Positions 25,748 through 32,956 of a stretch of DNA of 33,115 nucleotides are shown piece by piece. The stretch covers positions 1 through 33,115 of the forward strand of contig CAUZIZ010000054.1 of NCBI GenBank assembly GCA_963579905.1. Direction: 5' to 3'. The first letter of the stretch is position 1, and the number at the start of each line of letters is the position of its first letter. Source of the stretch: CAUZIZ01 sp963579905. Lineage in GTDB: Bacteria > Acidobacteriota > UBA6911 > RPQK01 > JAJDTT01. The translations under genes were made by a program, and so were the position numbers. The notes beneath the pieces are model-generated. The model was not told the DNA's origin and ran no database searches. It saw only the letters and a program-made list of their open reading frames with translations.

Positions 25748-27343
25748 TCAATCGGGACTTGAGTGGGTGAAGGATTCGGGTGAGGCGGCCAGGGCGGCGC
25801 GTTTGAAGGAGGCCGGCAGGTCTTGTTCATTGAGCAGTTGTCCGTCCTGTAGAAATTCGTGAATCTCGCCGTAGTGTTTGGTCTCGGTGGCTGCGGTGCG
25901 CCGCATGATGTGCCAGGGGTGGAGGTCTGCCGGCTCGGAGATGCCCATTGCACCCAGGAATTCGCTGGTCGACTTGATCATTTCGCTGTGGTACCTGGCA
26001 ACGCGCTGGCTTTTGTCGGAGACCACCAAGCCGGCCACCAGCTCGGGCCGCTGAGTGGTGACGCCCACGGGGCAGTGGTTGGAGTTGCACTTGAGGGCCT
26101 GGATGCAGCCGACGGCCATCATCATGGCCCGGGCGGAGTTGCAGGCATCCGCGCCGAGGGCCAGGTGCTTGATCAGGTGGAAGGCAGAGGTGATCTTGCC
26201 GCTGGAGAGAACACGGATGCGGTCCCGGATCGAATAGCCGACGAGGCTATTGTGGACGAAGATGAGGCTCTCCATCAAAGGTGCGCCCAGGTGGTTGGTG
26301 AACTCTAGGGGTGCGGCCCCGGTGCCGCCCTCGCCGCCATCTACGGTGATAAAGTCTGGAGTAATGCCGGTCTGGACCATGGCCTTGGTAATGGCGAGGA
26401 ATTCCCGGCGCTTGCCCACGCAGAGCTTGAAGCCGATGGGTTTCCCCCCTGAAAGGTCGCGTAGTCTAACAACGAATTCCAGCAGTTCGATGGGGGTGCT
26501 GAACGCGGTGTGGGCGGACGGAGAAAGGACGTCCTGTCCTAGGGGCACGTTGCGGATTTCGGCGATTTCGGGAGTGAGCTTGGCGGCAGGCAAGATGCCG
26601 CCGTGGCCGGGCTTGGCGCCCTGGGAGAGCTTGATTTCGACCATTTTGACATTGGGGACGGAGACGCGTTCTTTGAAGGTCTCCGGACAGAAGTCGCCTT
26701 CGGGGGTGCGGCAGCCGAAGTAGGCAGTGCCGATCTGCCAGGTGAGGTCGCCGCCGTTTTCAAGATGATAGGGGCTGATGCCGCCCTCGCCGGTGTTGTG
26801 GACGAAGCCGTCCATTTTGGCTCCCAGGTTCAGGGCGCGAACCGCGTTCTTGCTCAAAGAGCCATAACTCATGGCGGAGATGTTCAAGATGCTGGCGGAG
26901 TAAGGCTGCGTGCAGTCCGGGCCGCCGATGGTGATGCGCAGATCCAGAGGGTCCAGGTGTAGGGGCCGGAGGGAGTGGTTGACCCATTCGTAGCCGACTT
27001 CGTAGATGTCATGCTTGGTACCGAAGGGGACGGTGTCGAGCACACCCTTGGCGCGCTGGTAGACGGCGGAACGCTGTTCGCGGCTGAAGGGGACGCCGTT
27101 GGTGTCGGACTCGATGAAGTACTGAGCGATTTCAGGACGGATGGCCTCGAAAAGGTAGCGGAAGTGGCCGGCGACGGGGAAATTGCGCAGCACGGCGTGG
27201 CTTTTCTGGACCATGTCATAGAACCCGATCAGGATGATAGGGCCGACGATGACAAGGGACCAGAGCACGGTAGGGAAGACGGTGGAGACGGCCGCGATAA
27301 GGATGAGGACTGAAATTGAGGCGAGGGTGAATAGTCGTCTCAT
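25748..27343 (-). CDS. FMN-binding glutamate synthase family protein
   Basis: A 531-aa protein with the central FMN-binding (GltB-type) TIM barrel as a stand-alone unit. Two N-terminal membrane segments (LFTLASISVLILIAAVSTVF; LWSLVIVGPIILIGFYDM) anchor it. Conserved parts are ISAMSYGSLSKNAVRALNLGAKM, HNTGEGGISPYHL, KLSQGAKPGHGGILPAAKLT, FITVDGGEGGTGAAP and the Cys pair region CNSNHCPVGVTTQ. No glutaminase domain is present, so it cannot be a full glutamate synthase by itself; its reaction in vivo is unknown. AGGAGAG precedes the ATG by about 11 nt. Third codon positions are markedly C/G-rich with many CGC, GTC and ATC codons, unlike most neighbours, so a separate origin is possible. Intact. 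Confidence 0.9.
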   Translation of the reverse strand: MRRLFTLASISVLILIAAVSTVFPTVLWSLVIVGPIILIGFYDMVQKSHAVLRNFPVAGHFRYLFEAIRPEIAQYFIESDTNGVPFSREQRSAVYQRAKGVLDTVPFGTKHDIYEVGYEWVNHSLRPLHLDPLDLRITIGGPDCTQPYSASILNISAMSYGSLSKNAVRALNLGAKMDGFVHNTGEGGISPYHLENGGDLTWQIGTAYFGCRTPEGDFCPETFKERVSVPNVKMVEIKLSQGAKPGHGGILPAAKLTPEIAEIRNVPLGQDVLSPSAHTAFSTPIELLEFVVRLRDLSGGKPIGFKLCVGKRREFLAITKAMVQTGITPDFITVDGGEGGTGAAPLEFTNHLGAPLMESLIFVHNSLVGYSIRDRIRVLSSGKITSAFHLIKHLALGADACNSARAMMMAVGCIQALKCNSNHCPVGVTTQRPELVAGLVVSDKSQRVARYHSEMIKSTSEFLGAMGISEPADLHPWHIMRRTAATETKHYGEIHEFLQDGQLLNEQDLPASFKRAALAASPESFTHSSPD

Positions 27344-27616
27344 ATAAGTAAGCTCTCCTGTGATCCGGTCTTTTTATCGTCTATCGTCCGGATGGGCGCC
27401 TGTTGACGTCCGGCAAGGTAGAGGAAAATTGGGGAGGTGCCAATCTGGGCGTGACGTCGCTCTTCTCCTCGTGAGGCTTTACTCCAATTCCACTGCCCAG
27501 CGACACACCGATTGCGATGCCCAAGTTCATGTTGTCCATAACGGCTCAGAACATGATGGTATCAGCGCGTTGGTTAGATTCATTCGATCCTCCCGTGTGA
27601 GTTCTTCTCAATGTCC

Positions 27617-27709
27617 GTCTAACGGTGAGGATCAGCCGCGAGGTCGCGCCACACTCTTACCGCGATATCTTCCTGCGCGACCTCGTCGGCTGCATCCTCA
27701 CCGTTAGAC
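27617..27709 (-). other. integron attC-type recombination site closing a toxin-antitoxin cassette
   Basis: Read on the minus strand (27709 to 27617) the 93-nt element begins GTCTAAC (R'' box, RYYYAAC) and ends GTTAGAC (R' box, GTTRRRY). Between them the arms pair (35 and 33 nt) around a 25-nt loop. The first arm has two unpaired extra bases, in GATgCAGCCGaCGAGG against GAT-CAGCCG-CGAGG, six bases apart. This is the arrangement of the extrahelical bases known in attC sites; the extra A matches that of attCaadA7-type sites. Orientation agrees with a cassette whose genes lie on the minus strand upstream. Unlike typical attC sites, the spacer between R and L boxes (GGTGAG) is also paired. No integrase is visible in the window. 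Confidence 0.72.
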
Positions 27710-27954
27710 AGCCCTTTGGACAAGAGACGATCGGCGGATTGCTCTCGCGATTCGGCTAACCAATCCCGTACCTCTCCTCGTCGTAGACGGACGCGCACAC
27801 CCGGAACATCCAACGGCGAACCCTCCGGCTTAACTGGCTGGAGTACGAAGAGCTGTCCGTCGCGACGTCGGATTTGAACGCGACCCTCCCGGCGGGCCCG
27901 ATCGAGTAGAGCAGCCAGTTTCTGCCGAGCCTCGGTATACGTGAAGGTTTTCAC
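27619..27954 (-). CDS. Phd/YefM-type antitoxin with attC-encoded C-terminal tail
   Basis: A 111-aa protein. The N-terminus (MKTFTYTEARQKLAALLDRARREGRVQIRRRDGQLFVLQPV) is the Phd/YefM DNA-binding fold; the segment to about residue 80 would neutralise the toxin. From residue about 83 (SNGEDAADEVAQEDIAVRVWRDLAADPHR) the coding sequence runs through the attC site, and its TAG stop is inside the R' box. The normal antitoxin probably ended near there before cassette formation. The GTG start at 27954 is 3 nt after the toxin stop, so the two are coupled. It should bind the operator upstream of the toxin and repress the pair together with it. The order, toxin first, is unusual for this family. Confidence 0.75.
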   Translation of the reverse strand: MKTFTYTEARQKLAALLDRARREGRVQIRRRDGQLFVLQPVKPEGSPLDVPGVRVRLRRGEVRDWLAESREQSADRLLSKGLSNGEDAADEVAQEDIAVRVWRDLAADPHR

Positions 27955-27957
27955 CAG

Positions 27958-28350
27958 TCAAATCTCCAATACAGCAACGCCGGCCTGCCCCGCCGCTCGG
28001 CTGAGCGTTTTGTCTAGCGTTAGCACGGGAAGCCGACGAGAAAGAGCAGTTTCCAAGATATAGGCATCATAAGCATAGAGTCCGTGCTCGGCGGCGGCAT
28101 CAAGAGCTCGCCCCATGTCCACATCTACCAAGCGCAATGGAATCTCCTCATACGATGTCCAGGCGGCCTGGACGTCATCTAGCCGCAGTCGTTGCCGCCG
28201 CAATCCAGCAATTAGTGCATTCCCGATTTCCCACGGTAGCGACGCTGGAGCGATCAGGTCAGCTCGCTTCGTAGTTGTTATGAGGGAATCTCGCTCAGGC
28301 TCGTGTAGCAAAACGGCAAGAATCGCGGAAGGATCGATTACGACTTCCAC
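27958..28350 (-). CDS. PIN-domain toxin (VapC-like)
   Basis: A 130-aa PIN-domain endoribonuclease. The metal-binding acidic residues are visible: the first Asp in VEVVIDPSAILAVLLHEPERD, a Glu in LPWEIGNALIAGLRR, and Asp residues in GLYAYDAYILETALSRRLPVLTLDKTL. It would cleave RNA and stop growth when free of antitoxin. GTG 28350 is chosen because AAAAGGGG lies 5-8 nt upstream and the first beta strand begins at once; the longer frame to 28446 would run through the promoter and operator. The antitoxin gene follows after 3 nt. Its own promoter (28378-28407) supports a self-contained cassette. Confidence 0.82.
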   Translation of the reverse strand: MEVVIDPSAILAVLLHEPERDSLITTTKRADLIAPASLPWEIGNALIAGLRRQRLRLDDVQAAWTSYEEIPLRLVDVDMGRALDAAAEHGLYAYDAYILETALSRRLPVLTLDKTLSRAAGQAGVAVLEI

Positions 28351-28365
28351 CGGTCGCCCCTTTTC

Positions 28366-28407
28366 TTGTACATATGTACAATACCAGAGTAGGTCAGAAG
28401 CGGTCAA
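28366..28407 (-). promoter_or_regulatory. toxin-antitoxin promoter with palindromic operator
   Basis: On the minus strand, TTGACC (28407-28402) and TATTGT (28383-28378) are 18 nt apart, a plausible sigma70 pair. A perfect 16-bp palindrome, TTGTACATATGTACAA (28366-28381), overlaps the -10 box and lies just before the toxin Shine-Dalgarno. This is the expected place for an operator bound by the toxin-antitoxin complex. Confidence 0.65.
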
Positions 28408-28477
28408 AAGTATCGTCCCATTATGACCAACGAAGCGCTCGCACATAAGTCACAGGGGAGCCTTCGCTTCGTTTGCT

Positions 28478-29581
28478 CTAAAGCGCACAGTTCGGAAAAT
28501 CGGGGAGTGATGCGGCCACTGCCGGGTTCACGATCTTCCCCACGCGGGTGTTCAAAGCCGCAGCCCGACCCTCGCTCAGTGCCGCGAACGAATCGACTCC
28601 ATGCCTCGCCAGCTCCCGGCAGTAGGGGAGTGTGGCGTTGCAGAGCGCATAGCTACTGGTGCGGCCAACCGCTCCTGGCATGTTGGCGACACAGTAGTGC
28701 ACCACGCCGTCGATGATGAAGGTAGGCTGCTGGTGGGTAGTTGGAGAGCTGGTTTCGATGCATCCTCCCTGATCTACCGCCACATCTACTATGACAGCCC
28801 CGCTTTTCATGCTCTTCAAGAGCCCTCGCTGGATCAGCAAGGGGGCCCGTCCGCCTGGAATGAGAACGGCACCGATGACGAGATCTGCACCGATTGCGTA
28901 GCGCTCCACCGCATGGGGATCGGAGTAGACCGTGGTCACGTTCTTCGGCATTACCTCGTCCAAATACCGGAGGCGGTCGAGATCGATGTCCATGATCGTC
29001 ACCTTGGCATCCAGCCCCGCGGCCACCCGGGCGGCGTTGGCCCCTACCACACCGGCACCCAGAATGAGCACCTCGGCAGGCTCGACTCCTGCGACCCCGC
29101 CGAGTAGGATCCCCCGTCCCATCATGGGTTTCTCGAGGTACTTGGCCCCTTCCTGGATGGACATCTTGCCGGCGATCTCGCTCATGGGTGTCAGAAGTGG
29201 TAGCCGGCCCCGATCATCCTTCAGAGTTTCGTAGGCGATCGCGGTGATACCACTTTCCAGACAGGAAGCTGTGAGCTCACGCGAGGCGGCGAAATGGAAG
29301 TAGCAAAAGACAGTTTGTCCCTTGCGTAGTCGTGAAATCTCCTCTTCCTGGGGTTCCTTGACCTTGATCACTAGCTCTGACCGTTCGAAGATTTCCTGGG
29401 CGGTTTCGACCATCTCCGCTCCGACATCTGCATAGGCGTCGTCATCGAAGCCGCTGCCCAATCCAGCACCTTTTTGGATAAGCACCTGGTGCCCATCCTG
29501 TGACAGAAGGTGAGCGCCCACGGGCAGCATCGCGACCCTATACTCGTCTGGTTTGATCTCGCTGGGAACACCGACGATCAT
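28478..29581 (-). CDS. ald: alanine dehydrogenase
   Basis: A 367-aa NAD-dependent enzyme converting L-alanine to pyruvate and ammonia. It has the N-terminal MIVGVPSEIKPDEYRVAMLP, the catalytic Lys region VIKVKEPQEEE, the active-site His region FCYFHFAASRELT, the nucleotide-binding GAGVVGANAARVAAGLDAKVTIMD, and the C-terminal VHYCVANMPGAVGRTSSYALCNATLPY. Length is as in the family. ATG 29581 follows AGGAAAG; the open frame runs to 29737, but the extra residues are not family-like. Its stop TAG (28478) lies in TTTAGAGC, a possible remnant of the upstream boundary of the toxin-antitoxin cassette. It is about 150 nt downstream of the protease gene on the same strand. Intact. Confidence 0.95.
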   Translation of the reverse strand: MIVGVPSEIKPDEYRVAMLPVGAHLLSQDGHQVLIQKGAGLGSGFDDDAYADVGAEMVETAQEIFERSELVIKVKEPQEEEISRLRKGQTVFCYFHFAASRELTASCLESGITAIAYETLKDDRGRLPLLTPMSEIAGKMSIQEGAKYLEKPMMGRGILLGGVAGVEPAEVLILGAGVVGANAARVAAGLDAKVTIMDIDLDRLRYLDEVMPKNVTTVYSDPHAVERYAIGADLVIGAVLIPGGRAPLLIQRGLLKSMKSGAVIVDVAVDQGGCIETSSPTTHQQPTFIIDGVVHYCVANMPGAVGRTSSYALCNATLPYCRELARHGVDSFAALSEGRAAALNTRVGKIVNPAVAASLPDFPNCAL

Positions 29582-29733
29582 TTTTGTCTTCTTTCCTCTG
29601 CCGGACTTGAGAAACGGTGTCAAGACCCGGTCCTGCGCCGTTCTACCTGATAATTCTAGGTGGTACCGCTGAAAGAAAGCCCAGTAAAGAGTTGACGAAA
29701 AGCTGTTGGAGCACAATGGAGCCGCCCTCGGAC

Positions 29734-31656
29734 TCAATATGGATATAGCCTCCGATCAACGTCTCGATAGAAGGGAAAGTAGAAGGGTGTGGTGGCCGCG
29801 TGCAGGAGGATCTCCGTGCCAGAGAGAGCGAAGGACTCACCTACAAAGGACTCATAGACCGGCGCACCGTCGAGCGGGATGGCCTCCTCGAGCGCGCTCA
29901 AATTCTGGGATACTCCTTGCCCATTGGCGAAGAATGCTGGGAAGACACCCGCCACGACCTGTACTCCATCGACCTCAAGCGTAACTTGAATGTCCTCGTA
30001 TTGAAACTTGATATCCCCGGTCGAGAACAGGGTGACGGAGAAAGAGTTTCCGGATGGAAGACCCTCCTCTGAGAGGGGAAAATCGGGCACTTGGTCCCAT
30101 TCGAAGGTGATCTGTCCGGGTAACGGAATCGCTCCGATCTCCCCACCCTGGCTGGCGTTGAGATCGGTGAACAAAGGGGAAATTCGAGGCAAGGCCAAGT
30201 CTCCAAACAACGCGAGGATCCGACCTAGATCCCGTGGGGTCGAGGTGGCATCGCCGTACAGGAAGGGCAGGTTGCCATCGCTGTTGACGTGAACTGATCC
30301 GAAGACCTTGCCGGAAAAAGGGAAGACGAACCCTCCTGGAAACTCGTAGAGGACGCTGTCGTCGTCATCCAGGGTGTCGAGACGATCGGTCCGGTCCTCC
30401 GGACGGGTGTTGTTGGAAATCAGTTCAATGCCGTCCACGCTGTCAACCGCGGAAACCGTCAAGGGAATCCTTTCTCCGGGATCATCGATAGCCGCCAAAC
30501 CGGATTCGCTGTCACCATTGTAGAAATCCTTGGGGAAATCCAGGAAACGGTGGTCAATCGGCCCGCCGCCGCTCCCTTCTGTGAAAAAGGGGCCGATCGG
30601 CTCGAAGAAAACGAAATACTCCCCCGGAGTCAGACCGGAAATTTCGAACTTTCCGTCAGCCTGCAGCAGGAAATCCGAAACCGAGGAGACGACCTCCAAG
30701 CGCGACTCTACGGGCAGTTCCTCAGGACCGGCTTCCAGCTTCACGGCAACGACGTGGGCCCCCGGAAAGGGGAGGTCGGAACGGCGCAAGACGTGCCCAG
30801 TAATTGTCCCGAATGTAGTTTGAAAGCTGGGCGTTGGATAGAGCCACGAAATCCAGGCGATATTATCTCTTTTGGGATCAGGGGTTTGACCGCTGACAGA
30901 AATCGGATACATCAAAGGCAGAAAACGACCCGCTTCCAAGGCAAAGATCTGACGGTTGACCAGGGTATGATCCAGGCCAATCAGATGTCCCAGCTCGTGG
31001 GCGATTGTCTGAGCCAGGCTGGGCCGCCCGGCGTTGAGTCCGTTCAGAACGGCGATACCGGAGGTGTAGAGACCATTGACTGGAAAGCTGGGCGAGGCAA
31101 AACCCAGGACGTTGTTGCTAGACCCGATTCCCAGCAGGTCATCGGTAATTTCCCCGTCAGCATCGAAGATGACGGATATGGCCGGCTGCGGGTTGGCGAG
31201 GAAGGGCAGGTAGTTGGTCTCATCTACGTCCACGTCCAGCTTGCCGCCGTCCTCGAAACCGATCTCACTGGTTTCAACTGCTTCCCAATGGCCGAAGGCA
31301 TCGCGGACCAGCTGCGCTCCGTCTTCGTGGTCCCGGGTTCCCAGCGTGCCGGGGTCGATTTTGTAGACGATTGGCATGGACGAGTCCCATTTGAGAATGA
31401 CCCCGTTCCCTTCAATGCTCAGCGGGACTCCCGCGAACAGAGGGCCGGTGAGCAAGAGCAGAACAATAGACAATGCCAGTCGCCGCGAAAACCCAGGCGA
31501 GGCTGGCCGGAAAGGCCTACCAGCGACGGAGGCCCTACTATGCTGGAACTTGAACGATTCTTCGGAACGTCTGAACGTCTGAGCGTTACACGTCTGTGCT
31601 CCCGGGAAGGCGTGGCGAACGGTTACGAAGGGAACTTCGAATGGCGAGGTAATCAT
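29734..31656 (-). CDS. secreted matrixin-like zinc metalloprotease
   Basis: Up to 640 aa. A signal peptide lies at residues about 58-75 (RRLALSIVLLLLTGPLFA). The catalytic domain has HELGHLIGLDH (220-230), the HExxHxxGxxH zinc motif of matrixins, followed by a Met-turn candidate (LPLMYPIS). Downstream is a carboxypeptidase-regulatory-like beta domain (FGTITGHVLRRSDLPFPGAHVVAVKLE...GKFEISGLTPGEYFVFFEP), then a large beta-rich region that may mediate surface attachment or substrate binding (DRLDTLDDDDSVLYEFPGGFVFPFSGK...). The 57 residues before the signal peptide include translated repeat DNA (31564-31596), so the true start is probably downstream of 31656, but no good ATG was found. It is likely exported and active outside the cytoplasm. 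Confidence 0.78.
   Translation of the reverse strand: MITSPFEVPFVTVRHAFPGAQTCNAQTFRRSEESFKFQHSRASVAGRPFRPASPGFSRRLALSIVLLLLTGPLFAGVPLSIEGNGVILKWDSSMPIVYKIDPGTLGTRDHEDGAQLVRDAFGHWEAVETSEIGFEDGGKLDVDVDETNYLPFLANPQPAISVIFDADGEITDDLLGIGSSNNVLGFASPSFPVNGLYTSGIAVLNGLNAGRPSLAQTIAHELGHLIGLDHTLVNRQIFALEAGRFLPLMYPISVSGQTPDPKRDNIAWISWLYPTPSFQTTFGTITGHVLRRSDLPFPGAHVVAVKLEAGPEELPVESRLEVVSSVSDFLLQADGKFEISGLTPGEYFVFFEPIGPFFTEGSGGGPIDHRFLDFPKDFYNGDSESGLAAIDDPGERIPLTVSAVDSVDGIELISNNTRPEDRTDRLDTLDDDDSVLYEFPGGFVFPFSGKVFGSVHVNSDGNLPFLYGDATSTPRDLGRILALFGDLALPRISPLFTDLNASQGGEIGAIPLPGQITFEWDQVPDFPLSEEGLPSGNSFSVTLFSTGDIKFQYEDIQVTLEVDGVQVVAGVFPAFFANGQGVSQNLSALEEAIPLDGAPVYESFVGESFALSGTEILLHAATTPFYFPFYRDVDRRLYPY
31564..31596. 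repeat. ACGTTCAGACGTT repeat motif in the protease N-terminal frame
   Basis: GGAACGTCTGAACGTCTGAG and its continuation to ACGTCTG are near the reverse complement of 25635-25668. It lies in the frame upstream of the protease signal peptide, which suggests that part is not genuine coding sequence. Confidence 0.45.
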
Positions 31657-31800
31657 GAAGAATCGCTAGTTGACAGAGCCGTGACCGTGAGGTAGCGGGC
31701 CCTGATCAGGGGTCGAAGCTGGCAGCTCCGCCTTGGAAGTTTTCTCGTGAATGATCCAGCGCGGCTGGGGGCTCCACTAAGCTGAAGCATCGGAAATCCA

Positions 31801-32021
31801 AGGTGCAAGATACAAGATACAAACAAGCTCCAAATCACAAGCATCAAGTTCCAAACGATCGCCCACCATCAACCCTCGGCGATCCGACAGAGCCGCGAAC
31901 GACTTAACCCGTTAGCAACATGAGGCCAAGTTCTGAGGAGAGAGCTGGACAACCCTTCCCCACGCAGTGACGCACGATATCGCCTATCCTCGATCTAAGT
32001 TTCGTTCTCGAATGGGGCCAG
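31801..32021 (+). repeat. dispersed repeat family, copy 2
   Basis: It starts with two ACAAGAT-type heptamers, then CAAGCTCCAAATCACAAGCA, GATCCGACAGAGCCGCGAAC, GTTAGCAACATGAGGCCAAG, CTTCCCCACGCAGTGACG and CACGATATCGCCTATCCTCG, ending at TTCTCGAATGGGGCC. It is nearly identical in order and sequence to copy 1 (6677-6880) and carries the block missing there. The rest of the 31657-32235 gap shows no recognisable gene or RNA. Confidence 0.85.
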
Positions 32022-32235
32022 GGCTCCCTGGGGGCCGGACTAACCTGAATCATAGAGTGCTCTTACGGTTCGTAGAACCTAAACCTTTTCCTACTCTTTC
32101 GGCTTGCCGCCGCAGTGGGATTATACAGTGCCCGGTCCCACGGGTGAGAGACCAACGAGAGACTGGAGTCAAACTTTTGTCGGTAGCGTTGCTTTTTTGA
32201 CGTCCTTGATCACGCTGGCAAGCGAAATAACCGCC

Positions 32236-32956
32236 TCAGCGTCCGAGAGAACCCGCTAGTCTTCGACTGAGGCAACCCTTCTCAACCATCCATTGGATAG
32301 TGTCGATCAAGGTCTCGTCCAGATCTCGAGGCTTGATTCCAAGCTTCTCCTGAGTGAACGAGCTATCCAAGCGGTGATCGAGACACGCCACGTAGACAGC
32401 CTGAAAGTTGACAGGTAGGCGAAGAGGCAGGACTCGCTGGATCCCGTCGGTCAGCCTCATTGGCCAGTGGAGTGTCTAGGGAGGAACCGCGATCGTCGTC
32501 AGTCTGCGTTTGGTGGTCCGGGCAAGGCTATTCACGATTTCTTGAGGGGACACGTCGTGGGAAGGGCAAATGTAGCGACGCGGTCCTTGCCCTTTCTGCA
32601 TGATGGCAGCGTGCAATCTGGCGACGTCGCGAACGTCGCTGATGGGGACTCGCCTGTTTGGGGTTACTAGCCATAGGCCTCGAAGAATATTCCTGGCTAT
32701 TTGAGTGCTCTCTCCAAGATGGGAGTTATGGGGTCCCCAGACCGATCCGGGGTAGGTGATCACCACGGGGGCTCCCGCTTCCTGGAAGCTACGAGCTACC
32801 AGATCCGAGTCGGCCTTAAAGCGAAAGTATGCGCCCGGCGGCTTCGTCGGAGGAGAATCGGGGGTCAAGGTAGATCCCCGAATGCCAATCAAGGCCGCGA
32901 AGCTGGAAACGTGAACGATCAGATCCGACCCTAGCAGATGAGCCTTTCCCAGGGTA
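32236..32956 (-). pseudogene. NAD-dependent epimerase/dehydratase (extended SDR), truncated and with an amber codon
   Basis: The minus-strand frame has VHVSSFAALIGIRG, the catalytic-type YFRFKADSDLVARSFQ (Tyr and Lys of YxxxK in shifted form, YFRFK), VVITYPGSVWGPHN and VPISDVRDVARLHAAIM, then a TAG at 32476-32478. In the same frame it continues TLHWPMRLTDGIQRVLPLRLPVNFQAVYVACLDHRLDSS...KPRDLDETLIDTIQWMVEKG to 32236, as in full-length homologues. The N-terminal Rossmann motif is missing: the frame enters IS481-type terminal sequence at about 32957. The gene is thus broken by insertion and by a nonsense codon. Members reduce or epimerise nucleotide sugars or act on flavonol-like substrates. Confidence 0.8.

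Noticed and set aside
31653..31847. Minus-strand frame starting MMLVIWSLFVSCILHL
   Set aside because: It is again the heptamer/CAAGCTCC repeat read as protein, with no support beyond it.
32022..32235. Possible tRNA or small RNA in the segment with GGGATTATACAGTGCCCGG
   Set aside because: No cloverleaf or terminator with a T-run could be drawn by eye.
11586..32478. TAG read as a sense codon (two in-frame amber codons, 11586 and 32476)
   Set aside because: dnaB, ispF, ald and others end in TAG, and the two genes have further damage. Nonsense mutation is the simpler explanation.
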